Of a DNA stretch of 39,157 nucleotides, positions 1-8,055 are shown one piece after another. Position numbers and translations under genes: made by a program. Position 1 is the stretch's first letter; every line of letters begins with the position of its first letter. The DNA comes from an uncultured Geobacteraceae bacterium (GTDB lineage Bacteria > Desulfobacterota > Desulfuromonadia > Geobacterales > Pseudopelobacteraceae): contig CAIRBT010000137.1 in assembly GCA_903876875.1 (NCBI GenBank), positions 1-39,157 of the forward strand, read 5' to 3'. The notes below the pieces were generated by a model. The model worked only from the letters and a program-made list of their open reading frames with translations. It made no database searches and had not been told where the DNA came from.

Positions 1-3
1 GAA

Positions 4-246
4 TTACTTTGCAGCAGGAGCTGCAGCAGCAGGAGCTGCTTCTTCTTTTTTCTCAGCTTTTTTTGCTTTTTTTGCTTTTTTTGCTTTTTTAGCAGGCTTA
101 GCTTCTTTTTTCTCAGCAGCAGGAGCAGCAGCTTCAGCAGGTGCAGCAGCAGGAGCAGCAGGTTTAGCAGCATCAGCAGCGAAAACAACAGCAGAGAAGG
201 AAACAGCTACGAGAGCGGCAACGATTGTGGACAGAACTTTTTTCAT
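4..246 (-). CDS. Small secreted Ala/Lys-rich low-complexity protein
   Basis: An 80-residue protein. The start at 246 is chosen over one 19 codons upstream because a GGAGG ribosome site sits just before it and a clean signal peptide follows (MKKVLSTIVAALVAVSFSA, then VVFAADAAK, with cleavage probably after AFA-type residues near 22). The mature part is almost entirely Ala, Pro, Lys and Glu, with a KKA tandem core (KKAKKAKKAKKAEKK) flanked by AAPA-rich tracts. It has no Cys or aromatic residues and is strongly basic in the middle. Such proteins are usually periplasmic and often annotated only as hypothetical; resemblance to acid-shock or histone-tail-like proteins is compositional only. It is the last gene downstream of the minus-strand epimerase, separated by about 210 bases that hold a palindrome, so it probably has its own promoter. 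Function unknown. Confidence 0.75.
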   Translation of the reverse strand: MKKVLSTIVAALVAVSFSAVVFAADAAKPAAPAAAPAEAAAPAAEKKEAKPAKKAKKAKKAKKAEKKEEAAPAAAAPAAK

Positions 247-396
247 GGGTACTACCTCCGAATAGAATGTGTTTGATTTATGTATATGCACGACCGATGC
301 CAAAAATAAAATAAAAAATAAAAGTGTGGGTAATCGTGCTGTTAATGCGGGTTTGAGCGTTCTCGGTATGCAGCTTGTTTCTGTTTGTTGATTTTA

Positions 397-416
397 TTTA
401 CCCCATATGGGGTAAA
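397..416. promoter_or_regulatory. Perfect 20-base palindrome, candidate operator
   Basis: TTTACCCCATATGGGGTAAA is its own reverse complement. The left half, TTTACCCCATAT, is repeated at 428-439. The pair lies about 150-190 bases upstream of the small secreted protein gene and just after the epimerase stop codon. On the minus strand the 428-439 copy can pair with either arm, but no U-tract follows, so a protein-binding site is favoured over a terminator. The cognate regulator is not identified. Confidence 0.55.
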
Positions 417-457
417 GTCTTCTGTTTTTTACCCCATATACAGTAGTGTGTACCCGG

Positions 458-1465
458 TTACCGGTAATACTCCTGATACCACCTGGTGAACCGTGCCAAC
501 CCCTCTTCGATGGGGGTGGCCGGGCTGAAGCCGACGGCATCGGCCAGATCGGTCACATCGGCATAGGTTTCGAGGACTTCACCCGGTTGCATGGGGAGAA
601 AGTTCTTGATGGCCGTGCGACCGAGGGATTCCTCAAGCAGTTCGATAAAAAGAGCGAGCTCGATGGGGCGATTGTTACCGATATTGTAGAGGCGGTAGGG
701 AGCCGAACTAGATGCCGGATCGGCCTGTTGACTATCCCATGCAGGGTTGGAGAGGGGAGCAGATCCCATGACCCTGACGATACCTTCGATAATGTCATCT
801 ATGTAGGTAAAATCGCGGCGCATTGCTCCGTTATTGAAAATATCGATACTGCGCCCTTCGAGAATGGCTTTGGTGAAAGAAAAATATGCCATATCGGGGC
901 GTCCCCACGGTCCGTACACGGTGAAAAAACGTAAGCCGGTGACTGGAATGCCAAAAAGATGGGCATAGGTGTGAGCCATCAACTCGTTTGATTTTTTGGT
1001 GGCGGCGTAGAGGGACACCGGGTGGTCGACCGAATGGTGCTCGGAAAAAGGTATGGTGGCGTTGGCACCGTAGACAGAGCTGGATGATGCGTAGATCAGA
1101 TGCTTAATGTGGCTGTGGCGGCATCCTTCGAGAATATTCAGAAACCCGCTGATGTTACTGTCTATATAGGCATGGGGGTTTTGAAGTGAGTACCTGACCC
1201 CCGCTTGGGCGGCAAGGTTAATGACGCAGTCAAACGGTCTGTTTTGGAACAGCTCTTCGATGACTACCCGGCTTTCAAGCCCCCCCCGGATAAACTCAAA
1301 GCCGTTCAATTCGTTGAGAAGAGAGAGGCGTGCCTCTTTGAGTGACACGTCATAGTAGTCGTTCAGGTTGTCAAGTCCAACGACCTGGTGCCCATCCCGA
1401 AGAAGCCGCCGGGTGAGATGGAAGCCGATAAAACCGGCTGCCCCGGTAACAAGTACGTTACTCAT
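458..1465 (-). CDS. NAD-dependent sugar-nucleotide epimerase, UDP-glucuronate 4-epimerase type
   Basis: A 335-residue extended short-chain dehydrogenase. The N-terminal Rossmann motif GAAGFIG at residues 8-14 binds NAD. The catalytic triad is visible as SSSSVYG (Ser/Thr) followed by YAATKK (Tyr-x3-Lys). RFFTVYGPWGRPDMA is the conserved segment typical of UDP-glucuronate/UDP-galacturonate 4-epimerases (CapI/LspL-like), which supply galacturonate for polysaccharide or LPS. Length matches the family. The start is supported by AGGAG seven bases upstream. It begins 39 bases after the hybrid kinase on the same strand, so the two may be cotranscribed. No glycosyltransferases are adjacent, so the polysaccharide served is not known. 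Substrate assignment within the epimerase family is an inference from motif resemblance. Confidence 0.88.
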   Translation of the reverse strand: MSNVLVTGAAGFIGFHLTRRLLRDGHQVVGLDNLNDYYDVSLKEARLSLLNELNGFEFIRGGLESRVVIEELFQNRPFDCVINLAAQAGVRYSLQNPHAYIDSNISGFLNILEGCRHSHIKHLIYASSSSVYGANATIPFSEHHSVDHPVSLYAATKKSNELMAHTYAHLFGIPVTGLRFFTVYGPWGRPDMAYFSFTKAILEGRSIDIFNNGAMRRDFTYIDDIIEGIVRVMGSAPLSNPAWDSQQADPASSSAPYRLYNIGNNRPIELALFIELLEESLGRTAIKNFLPMQPGEVLETYADVTDLADAVGFSPATPIEEGLARFTRWYQEYYR

Positions 1466-1504
1466 GGTGTAAACTCCTGCTTTTCGACAGAACTGCCATG
1501 GTGG

Positions 1505-4500
1505 TTAGTTCGCCTCTTCGGAAACATAGTCGGTAACTGCACTCTTGAATCCCGAGAAATCGTGATCCAGTCGGTGCAGACAGTCGCGCCATTTCAGCTG
1601 TTCTCCCGTGCCGACGATCAACTCAAGTACTTTGGCGGTTTCGTTCATGCCGTGGGCTGAAATGTTGGCCGCAGCCCCCTTAATGGTATGGGCCATAATA
1701 CGTATCTGTTCGACGTTTTCGGTTTCAATGGCCAGCCGCAGCTCTTCCATGTAGCCGGTAACATTGCGGATGAACATGTTGATAAAAATGCCCAGCATAT
1801 CTTCGTGGCCACCAAGACGAGTCAGCAGTTCCTCTTTGTCAAAGACGCCCGGCGTTGGTTCTGAACTGATAGACGTGGTAGCAGGCTCCTCAGGGGTGGC
1901 CAGGGGGGGCGCTTCCGGTGGAGAGGGGTTGGGGGGGGCGCCCGTGTGATCCCGTTGGGTAACCGGTGTTGCGGAGTGTTGGAGCTGTCTCCCCGGTGCC
2001 TTGGAAACGTGGGTGAGAACCTCAGCAATATCGTCAAGCTGGAACGGCTTACTGATGTAATTGTCCATGCCCGCCTCCTGACATTTATCTTTATCTTCCT
2101 TCATGGCATAGGCAGTCATGGCGATAATCGGTACGTGAGTGCCAAGTGCAATTTCCAGGGCACGAATCCTTCTGGTGGCCTGAAAGCCATCCATTACCGG
2201 CATCTGTATATCCATGAAGATCAAATCAAAACCGCCGGTTTCCGTTTGCCAGGCCTGCAGGGCTTCTTCACCATTGTCAGCAAGGGTTACGGTGTGACCG
2301 AAACGGGTAAGTATGGTTTTGATCAGTACCTGATTGATCTGAACATCTTCAGCAACCAGAATGGAAAGCTTCTGTCGGTTTTCGAGAACGGTGTGACGGG
2401 TGATCGGATTGCTTTCCTGTTGCATCGGGGAACCGCCGGAAGAGACGAGCATGCAGAGCAGGTCGTGAAGTTCCGTGTGAATTATCGGCTTGGTCAGGTA
2501 GCCGTCCACCCGTAACGTGCGGCAACGCTGGGAATCACCACGCATTCCGGCACTGGGAAGAAGGATGCAGAAGACGGTGTCAAAGAGCGGTTGTCTGCGG
2601 ATATCTTCGATCAGTTGCCAACCGTCATATTCTGGCATCATCACATCGACAAGTAAAAAGTCGAACAAGGTCTCTTCCCGTCCCGCTTCTTCGAGAAGGG
2701 CGAGTGCCGATTTGGCGTTTTCCGCACAGGTGACCACCATGCCCCACTTGCTGAGAAAATCGGCCAGAACGGCACGATTAATGGCAATGTCATCGACGAT
2801 TAAGGCACTGCGTCCTTTGAGAGACTGGATGGAGAGAACCGATTGGGGGGTTGGATCCAGTGCGAACCGTGCGGTAAAGGAGAATGTACTGCCGCTACCG
2901 ATTGTGCTTGCGACCGATATGGTGCCGCCGAGCAATTCCACCAGGTTTTTGGAGATGGCCAGACCAAGGCCGGTGCCACCGAAGGACTTGGTGGTTGAGA
3001 GATCGGCTTGTTCAAAGGGAGCAAAGATCAGTTCCAGTTTGTCCGGAGCAATGCCGATGCCTTCATCCTGGATGGCGAAGCAGAGCAGAACCCCCTGTTC
3101 ATCTTCCTCAACGACGTGGACGCCGACAACCACCTGCCCCCTGGGGGTAAATTTAATGGCATTGCCGACCAGATTGATCAAAATCTGTCTCAGACGTCCC
3201 GGGTCACCAATGAGGGCATCGGGCGTTTCCGATGTGGGATGAAAGATAACTTCAACCCCCTTTTCTGCCCCGCGAATGGCGATACTTTGCAGGCTCTGTC
3301 CAATGGTTGAACGGAGTAGAAACGGTACGGAGTCTATCCCCACTTTCCCAACCTCAATTTTTGAAAAGTCCAGAATGTCGTTGATAATAGCCAGTAGATT
3401 GTCGGCGGAGGATTTAACCGCTTTCAGGTAGTTCTGCTGTTCGGAGGTGACCGGTGTGGTCAGGCAGAGCTCGGTCATGCCGATAATACCGTTCATCGGA
3501 GTACGTATTTCATGGCTCATGTTGGCGAGAAAGACGCTTTTGGAACGACTGGCCGCTTCGGCAATGGCAATGGAAGCCTGCATGTCACTGAGATAACGTC
3601 TAATGCCGGACACGAGCAAAATGATGGCAGCACCGGTGATGAATACCAGTATGGTGACTTGCCACTTGACGATGCGAAGCTGCTCTATCTCCGTTATTGT
3701 TACGTAGGTGAAGATGGTATAGCCATCTTTGCCCTGGGGACTGCGTGCCACCATGCTTGGTGTGGTGGCACCGGGAAGGGTAATCTTCGGGTAGGGGGCA
3801 AACTGTTCTCCAAATGTGCCGATGACAAGTTGGGGAAAAGTCCGGCGTTTGTACTGTTTATCCTGCGATTCCGGCGACATTTTATAGATATCACTATCGG
3901 CGAGTGCGAAGTGCTCAAGCCCTTTGTCGCTGGAGAGGATGACGACGCCGGCAGCGTCGGTGACAAAACAGTCAAAGCGGTTAAACCATTGGGTTAGTTT
4001 GGTCATGTCTATTTTAACCGTGACTACACCGATGACCTGTCCCTTAGCGCCGAGTATGGGAGCGGAGAAGTAAAGTCCGGGAATGTTCGTCTGGCGGCCA
4101 ACCGCATACTGCCGTCCCCGTTGTCCGGCTACGGCACTTTTAAAATAGGCTCTGTCAGCGTAATTGATCCCCACAAACGATTCCGGATTGCTGTAGTTAC
4201 TACTGGCGATACAGTCACCGTTGGCAGCCAGCACCCAGATGACGTCAACGTCCATGTCCTGCATCTGTGCGTTGAGGTGTCGGTTTAGTTTTGCAATATC
4301 TGGCCGTCCGTTGAGATAGTCCCGTTTTCCTTCATAGGTTGTGAATGAAGAGAGCGAATGGTCATCAAGGGAATGAAGGGTGGCAATCACCACCTGATTG
4401 TCGGCGACGGTTGCCGGAATCACATGGAGGAATGAGAGGGAACGCTCAAAATGATAGGTAACTGCCATGGCTGTTTTACTCAGCTCAGCGGAGTAGCGCT

Positions 4501-4687
4501 TGAGATCGGTTTCAAACTGCTTATTGGTAAAATAGGTCACCGCAAGGTAGGAAATGAGGAACCATCCCCCCAGAAGGGCGAGCAGAAGTATGGCCTTATT
4601 GCGGCTTACAATGCCCCGTTCCATTGACGGAAGGACAATTTCGTCGGAGGGGGGGCTGGGTTTGCTCTGTGGCGGTTTCATAAACAT
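1505..4687 (-). CDS. Hybrid sensor histidine kinase: cache, HisKA, HATPase, two receivers, HPt
   Basis: A 1060-residue membrane sensor of the BarA-like multistep phosphorelay type. Order: a Pro-rich cytoplasmic tail; TM1 about 31-53; a periplasmic double-cache region about 56-335 with the typical YADRAYFKSA and YFSAPILG segments; TM2 about 343-363; HisKA with SHEIRTP (His392); HATPase_c with N-box near 505-509, DEGIGIA at 541 and GGTGLGL at 570; receiver 1 (phospho-acceptor Asp681, Lys733); receiver 2 (Asp781 pocket, Asp826, Lys880); a Pro/Thr/Ser-rich linker about 900-945; and an HPt domain with AHTIKGAAAN (His1000). All key phosphorelay residues are present. The ligand is unknown; cache domains usually bind small amino or organic acids. 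GGAG lies upstream of the start. No partner response regulator is adjacent, so the final output protein lies elsewhere. Confidence 0.93.
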   Translation of the reverse strand: MFMKPPQSKPSPPSDEIVLPSMERGIVSRNKAILLLALLGGWFLISYLAVTYFTNKQFETDLKRYSAELSKTAMAVTYHFERSLSFLHVIPATVADNQVVIATLHSLDDHSLSSFTTYEGKRDYLNGRPDIAKLNRHLNAQMQDMDVDVIWVLAANGDCIASSNYSNPESFVGINYADRAYFKSAVAGQRGRQYAVGRQTNIPGLYFSAPILGAKGQVIGVVTVKIDMTKLTQWFNRFDCFVTDAAGVVILSSDKGLEHFALADSDIYKMSPESQDKQYKRRTFPQLVIGTFGEQFAPYPKITLPGATTPSMVARSPQGKDGYTIFTYVTITEIEQLRIVKWQVTILVFITGAAIILLVSGIRRYLSDMQASIAIAEAASRSKSVFLANMSHEIRTPMNGIIGMTELCLTTPVTSEQQNYLKAVKSSADNLLAIINDILDFSKIEVGKVGIDSVPFLLRSTIGQSLQSIAIRGAEKGVEVIFHPTSETPDALIGDPGRLRQILINLVGNAIKFTPRGQVVVGVHVVEEDEQGVLLCFAIQDEGIGIAPDKLELIFAPFEQADLSTTKSFGGTGLGLAISKNLVELLGGTISVASTIGSGSTFSFTARFALDPTPQSVLSIQSLKGRSALIVDDIAINRAVLADFLSKWGMVVTCAENAKSALALLEEAGREETLFDFLLVDVMMPEYDGWQLIEDIRRQPLFDTVFCILLPSAGMRGDSQRCRTLRVDGYLTKPIIHTELHDLLCMLVSSGGSPMQQESNPITRHTVLENRQKLSILVAEDVQINQVLIKTILTRFGHTVTLADNGEEALQAWQTETGGFDLIFMDIQMPVMDGFQATRRIRALEIALGTHVPIIAMTAYAMKEDKDKCQEAGMDNYISKPFQLDDIAEVLTHVSKAPGRQLQHSATPVTQRDHTGAPPNPSPPEAPPLATPEEPATTSISSEPTPGVFDKEELLTRLGGHEDMLGIFINMFIRNVTGYMEELRLAIETENVEQIRIMAHTIKGAAANISAHGMNETAKVLELIVGTGEQLKWRDCLHRLDHDFSGFKSAVTDYVSEEAN

Positions 4688-4778
4688 GGTTGCCGCTCCA
4701 TTCGTGGTGAATGAAATGTGCCGGGCAGTGGTTCTAGACCATCCGGAAAAGGGTGAATGCAGCGAAGTAACTGCATTT

Positions 4779-6131
4779 TTACTGGAACAGCAGCGAGGCT
4801 GTGCCGACTGTTTTTACTTGAACGGAGATTTTTTCCTTTTGTACGATCATGTCACTGAACGTAAGATCCCGTATGTCCCCCCTCATGATCAGGTGGTCGG
4901 CGAGCTGAATCCGTTCCAGTGTTTTTCCCGCCATCTGGCGGGACTGCTCAAGCTGTTGGCCAAGGTTCATGTTCAGCTTTGCCTGGACAAGCTCTCTGAT
5001 GGTGCCGTGTAAAAACCACTCTGCCGACCGGTGCAGGATGTTCTGGGTCTGCATGTCGAAATCGACATTTTCCATGGCAATACCGTTGGTCTGAGGATTG
5101 AAAACCGGCGTTGCGGTCAGATAGAAAATGCCCTCCACGGAGCCGGTGGTCTGGAGCTTTACAACCAGTTTGTTGCCATTACCATAGAGGTCAAAATCGG
5201 TGATGGTGATCTGCTTGCCATCGGATTCAAAGCGTTTGTTCAGGATGAGGGGTGCGGCTATTGCCTTCATGTCGGCGTAGTAGAGGTCGGCGTTAATGGC
5301 AATCTGAAAGTTCTTGTCAAAGGTTGTGGCCTTTTTGAGCCCCGGAAGGGGAATTGCCGGAGTGGAAGCTGGCTCGGGGCCGACGACCAGCTCGGCATAG
5401 GTGACGATGCCGATGCTCGCCTTAATCTGATTGTTGACGGTTGTCAGAGGAAACAGCAGTACTTCCTGGGGGGCGAGTCGCAGCCAGGCGTTGTATTGTT
5501 TGTCGAGCAGGATGGTTTTGTGAGCTCTGTTCCAGGCGGTCTGTACTTCGGCTTTGATCGGGAACAGCTCATTGATTTTCGACGAGATGAGGTCGGAAAC
5601 CAGTTTCTGTACCGGTTGGGTGACCCCCTCGACAATGGCCCGGGGTTTAAAAGACAGGGGGCCGAGTCCGATCTCTTCGGCAAGCAGATCTCCCAGACCC
5701 AGATAGTATATCTCCGTATGGAGTCGCCAGTCGGCGGCGATGTCGGCCTTGATCCTGAATTTCAGCTGCAGCGGCAGCGTCGGAGAATGGAAAAAACTGT
5801 AACCCATTGACAGGGTGACGGGTAACGTCACATACAGATTGTTGTCGGAGGCCGTAATGGCAATGGCACCATTGCGGAGTACCGTTGCCGTAACTCCCTT
5901 TGTGGAGGTGGAGCCTTTGTAAAGCTCCGTACGAATTGACTTGTTGAGGATCCGGGTGAGTTCATCGGTCGTTATTTCGATCGGGATATTAAGTGTGGAG
6001 CGCTCACGCTTTAATGTGGTACGGAATGCTTCGTCTGCGGGGCGTTCGGCGGTGAGTGTGGTTACCCCGGCACAGGAACAGAGAATCCCGGCACACAGAC
6101 AGAGCAGCGCAGCATATTTAAAAAATCTCAT
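4779..6131 (-). CDS. DUF4403 family lipoprotein
   Basis: A 450-residue protein with a lipoprotein signal: MRFFKYAALLCLCAGILCSC, lipidation Cys20. The mature protein resembles the DUF4403 family: an early ITTDELTRILNKSI segment, a central DLISSKINELFPIKAEVQTAW block and a second beta-rich repeat with NADLYYADMKAIAAPLILN. This is judged from memory of the family, not from a search. DUF4403 proteins are thought to be elongated beta-rich cell-envelope proteins of unknown role. It starts a minus-strand run, 91 bases ahead of the hybrid kinase, so it could be coexpressed with it. A GGA ribosome site lies upstream. Its leader region is shared with the divergent gene at 6301 and carries a hairpin at 6203-6236. 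Confidence 0.75.
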   Translation of the reverse strand: MRFFKYAALLCLCAGILCSCAGVTTLTAERPADEAFRTTLKRERSTLNIPIEITTDELTRILNKSIRTELYKGSTSTKGVTATVLRNGAIAITASDNNLYVTLPVTLSMGYSFFHSPTLPLQLKFRIKADIAADWRLHTEIYYLGLGDLLAEEIGLGPLSFKPRAIVEGVTQPVQKLVSDLISSKINELFPIKAEVQTAWNRAHKTILLDKQYNAWLRLAPQEVLLFPLTTVNNQIKASIGIVTYAELVVGPEPASTPAIPLPGLKKATTFDKNFQIAINADLYYADMKAIAAPLILNKRFESDGKQITITDFDLYGNGNKLVVKLQTTGSVEGIFYLTATPVFNPQTNGIAMENVDFDMQTQNILHRSAEWFLHGTIRELVQAKLNMNLGQQLEQSRQMAGKTLERIQLADHLIMRGDIRDLTFSDMIVQKEKISVQVKTVGTASLLFQ

Positions 6132-6202
6132 TATTTATCCGTTTTTAAGCTGTGTTAATGGAATGGGGGGCGTTGTTGCGGAATATGATCCGCTCCCGGT
6201 GA

Positions 6203-6236
6203 GTTGACAGTACCCTAAAAGTAGGGTTGCGTCAAC
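6203..6236. repeat. Hairpin in divergent intergenic region
   Basis: GTTGAC and GTCAAC form the outer arms; ACCCTA and TAGGGT form an inner stem with AAAG as loop. It lies between the divergent DUF4403 and 6301 genes. It could be an operator or a small terminator. No U-tract follows on either strand, so an operator is the likelier reading. Confidence 0.4.
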
Positions 6237-6274
6237 TGCTGGTGCTGATGTGCTCTTTCTGTATATGTGCCAAA

Positions 6275-6302
6275 TTGACATACTGAAAAATGGTGCTATT
6301 AT
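6275..6302 (+). promoter_or_regulatory. Candidate sigma-70 promoter with extended -10
   Basis: TTGACA at 6275-6280, a 16-base spacer, then TATTAT at 6297-6302 preceded by TG at 6294-6295. The match to the sigma-70 consensus is strong. The -10 overlaps the ATG at 6301, so if this promoter is used that ATG cannot be the start in its transcript and the next ATG at 6313 would be nearly leaderless. Confidence 0.45.
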
Positions 6303-6696
6303 GGCACGCACTATGATAATTAAGTCGGCTGAAAATAAATCATCACTGGCACCGGCCCTGGCAACTACCGATATTCTTGATGGTGCCGGTTATGGTCGCA
6401 GTTCCTACGAAGATAAGCTGAACTCGACGCTGCGATCCGCCATTAGAGCCTATGAATTCAAGGGGCTTGAGGTGCAGTCGCCACCTCCCATTGAGCCTGC
6501 CGAACCTGTCGTCACATCCGGTAGTGTCAGTGTCAAGTTCATGATTACCATGAAGGATGAGTATGAACTTCGACGCTTGGGGTATGACCAAGCACACATC
6601 AACACACTGACACCCCAAGAGGCTGCTGACATTATCGCGTCGGGGAGGGCACCACTCGCAATCAGTGCCAGGTTTCCGACTCCGGCATCTGAATAA
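6301..6696 (+). CDS. Hypothetical protein, 131 residues
   Basis: Not recognised. From 6301 the protein is 131 residues, soluble, with no signal peptide, membrane segment or Cys. It has three parts: a basic N-terminus (MARTMIIKSAENK), a Pro-rich linker around residues 60-75 (SPPPIEPAEPVV), and a charged C-terminal part containing MKDEYELRRLGYDQAHINTL and PQEAADIIASGR, which look helical and may be a small binding module. The start is uncertain: 6250, 6301 and 6313 are all in frame, none has a strong ribosome site, and a good promoter -10 covers 6297-6302. Its 3' end overlaps the convergent gene at 6662 by 35 bases. Reading-frame length and ordinary composition support a real gene; function cannot be stated. 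Confidence 0.6.
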   Translation: MARTMIIKSAENKSSLAPALATTDILDGAGYGRSSYEDKLNSTLRSAIRAYEFKGLEVQSPPPIEPAEPVVTSGSVSVKFMITMKDEYELRRLGYDQAHINTLTPQEAADIIASGRAPLAISARFPTPASE

Positions 6697-7183
6697 GGGG
6701 ATGTTTTATCGTCTCGATACCGACGTGCCAATTGGCTCCGTCGACCACATTACGGAGCAGCCTATTGACTCCCGTGAGTATCTGAATATTAAAACTGATG
6801 GTCATGAGCCTGTTGTTCACCAGTGTGAAGGCGAGTGAAGCATCCTCTGTATGTACCGTGATATCGAGTCTGCTGACCAGAACCGGTTGCTCACCCAGTG
6901 GAAACGAAGAGGCCTTGCCGGTAAACTGGCTACTAAAGTCATTTTGATTGCGTGCTTCTTCGGCGTAAAACTGCTCAACGGTGCCGCGAACGGCCGGGTT
7001 GGCAATATGCTGTACGGCCGGCACAAGCAGTTGTTTTTCGGCATTTAGCAGGTCGGGCATCATTTTTATTGCCACTGCCCGCGTAATCCACAGCCTCAGC
7101 TCCGCCTCATCGGTGGTGCTGATACGCAACAGCAGCCGGTCTTCGATGGGTGCATATGAAATATTCACCTGTTTCATCTGCAT
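6662..7183 (-). CDS. Conserved hypothetical protein, 173 residues
   Basis: The N-terminus (VNISYAPIEDRLLLRISTTDEAELRLWITRAVA) resembles a small uncharacterised proteobacterial family that I recall only as hypothetical. The remainder is mixed alpha/beta, with no signal peptide, membrane span or obvious catalytic motif. The start at 7183 has GGAG seven bases upstream; a second Met two codons later is possible. It lies 33 bases downstream of the thioesterase, so the RRM protein, thioesterase and this gene probably form one transcript. The 3' end overlaps the convergent 6301 gene by 35 bases, which would make the two mRNAs complementary at their ends. No function is assigned. Confidence 0.75.
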   Translation of the reverse strand: MQMKQVNISYAPIEDRLLLRISTTDEAELRLWITRAVAIKMMPDLLNAEKQLLVPAVQHIANPAVRGTVEQFYAEEARNQNDFSSQFTGKASSFPLGEQPVLVSRLDITVHTEDASLAFTLVNNRLMTISFNIQILTGVNRLLRNVVDGANWHVGIETIKHPLIQMPESETWH

Positions 7184-7216
7184 GTCAAATCTCCACTCAA
7201 TCGTAGTGTGTCTGTC

Positions 7217-7729
7217 TTACCCGGGAAGTTCGATAAACGACGGGTCATTGTCATCTTCCACGATGCGCCATTCATTTTCTACGGCATCAAAGTCTGCTAT
7301 TTTTGAGAGGGGAGCTTTCATGTAACGCCCCGTTGCAATGACTGCAATCTCCCCGGTATCAAGGAGTATCTCGCCACTCCCCTCGAAAAACCGGCTGTTC
7401 TGGCTGGTTATTCTGCCGATAACTTTTATCTCCCGGTTGAGGGGAATCGGCTTTTTAAATTGAACGGACAGCTCCACCGTAATTCCCCAAATCTGTTCAG
7501 CCGCACCAATGGAAATCGCCCGGCCGATTGTCTCATCGAGGATCGCAGAGGCAATGCCTCCGTGCAGGCGGCCCGGATAACTTTGATGGTCTTCATGGGG
7601 GGTGAACTTCGCGATCAGTTCATTTCCTTCGGTCTCAAAAAACGAGGCCTTCAGGCCGGAACTGTTTTTCAAGCCACAGATAAAGCACTGTTTTGAGTTA
7701 TGTTGTTTGCCGGTAATGTTATGGCGCAT
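7217..7729 (-). CDS. PaaI/YbgC-like hotdog-fold thioesterase
   Basis: 170 residues. The hotdog core is recognisable: the segment GRLHGGIASAILDETIGRAI holds the conserved HGG with the downstream acidic residue used by PaaI-type acyl-CoA thioesterases (hydrolysis of aryl- or acyl-CoA to the acid and CoA). The protein begins with a short Cys-containing stretch (CFICGLKN-SSGL), seen in a common subgroup of these enzymes. It is cytosolic with no signal peptide. Its ATG shares one base with the stop codon of the RRM gene (TAATG), with AGGAG upstream, so translation is probably coupled. The physiological acyl-CoA cannot be told from sequence. Confidence 0.85.
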   Translation of the reverse strand: MRHNITGKQHNSKQCFICGLKNSSGLKASFFETEGNELIAKFTPHEDHQSYPGRLHGGIASAILDETIGRAISIGAAEQIWGITVELSVQFKKPIPLNREIKVIGRITSQNSRFFEGSGEILLDTGEIAVIATGRYMKAPLSKIADFDAVENEWRIVEDDNDPSFIELPG

Positions 7730-8022
7730 TAGGGACGTCTCCTTACCGTGTGCTGTTTGCCGGTCGACTGCCTCTGCTTTGGCGGGGCATTTTTTACCAG
7801 AATCTGCCCACCACCAAGCAGGGCACCATGTAAAAGACCAATGGCTTCATCGGCCTCTTCCTCCGTCGACATCCTTACATAGCCGCAACCCCGATATACA
7901 CCTGTTTCGGCATCTTTGACCAGATGAACGGAGGTCACCGTACCGGCGACGGAAAACAGCTTCCGTATCTCCTCTTCCGTCACCGATGCCGGGATATGTG
8001 CCACGTAGACTTCAATACCCAT
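7729..8022 (-). CDS. RRM-domain RNA-binding protein
   Basis: 97 residues from the ATG at 8022, which has GGTGGA upstream; a GTG three codons earlier (8031) is the alternative. Nearly the whole protein is one RNA recognition motif: RNP2-like VYVAHIP near residue 4, and RNP1-like YRGCGYVRM near residue 45, followed by a basic tail (KQRQSTGKQHTVRRRP). Bacterial single-RRM proteins of this size are widespread in cyanobacteria and delta-proteobacteria and bind RNA, with mostly unknown targets. The RNP1 here has Cys and Tyr where RGFGFV is usual; the central aromatic Tyr remains. It is translationally coupled to the downstream thioesterase. Confidence 0.88.
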   Translation of the reverse strand: MGIEVYVAHIPASVTEEEIRKLFSVAGTVTSVHLVKDAETGVYRGCGYVRMSTEEEADEAIGLLHGALLGGGQILVKNAPPKQRQSTGKQHTVRRRP

Positions 8023-8055
8023 TGAATCCACCCATTACCATAGAATCATTTTTCA

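Noticed and set aside
51-105. Repeated T-rich GCTTTTTT tract as a noncoding tandem repeat
   Set aside because: It is explained by KKA codon repeats in the minus-strand secreted protein gene.
446-934. Long plus-strand frame opposite the epimerase gene
   Set aside because: It is a mirror of the epimerase coding strand, with no family resemblance and no ribosome site.
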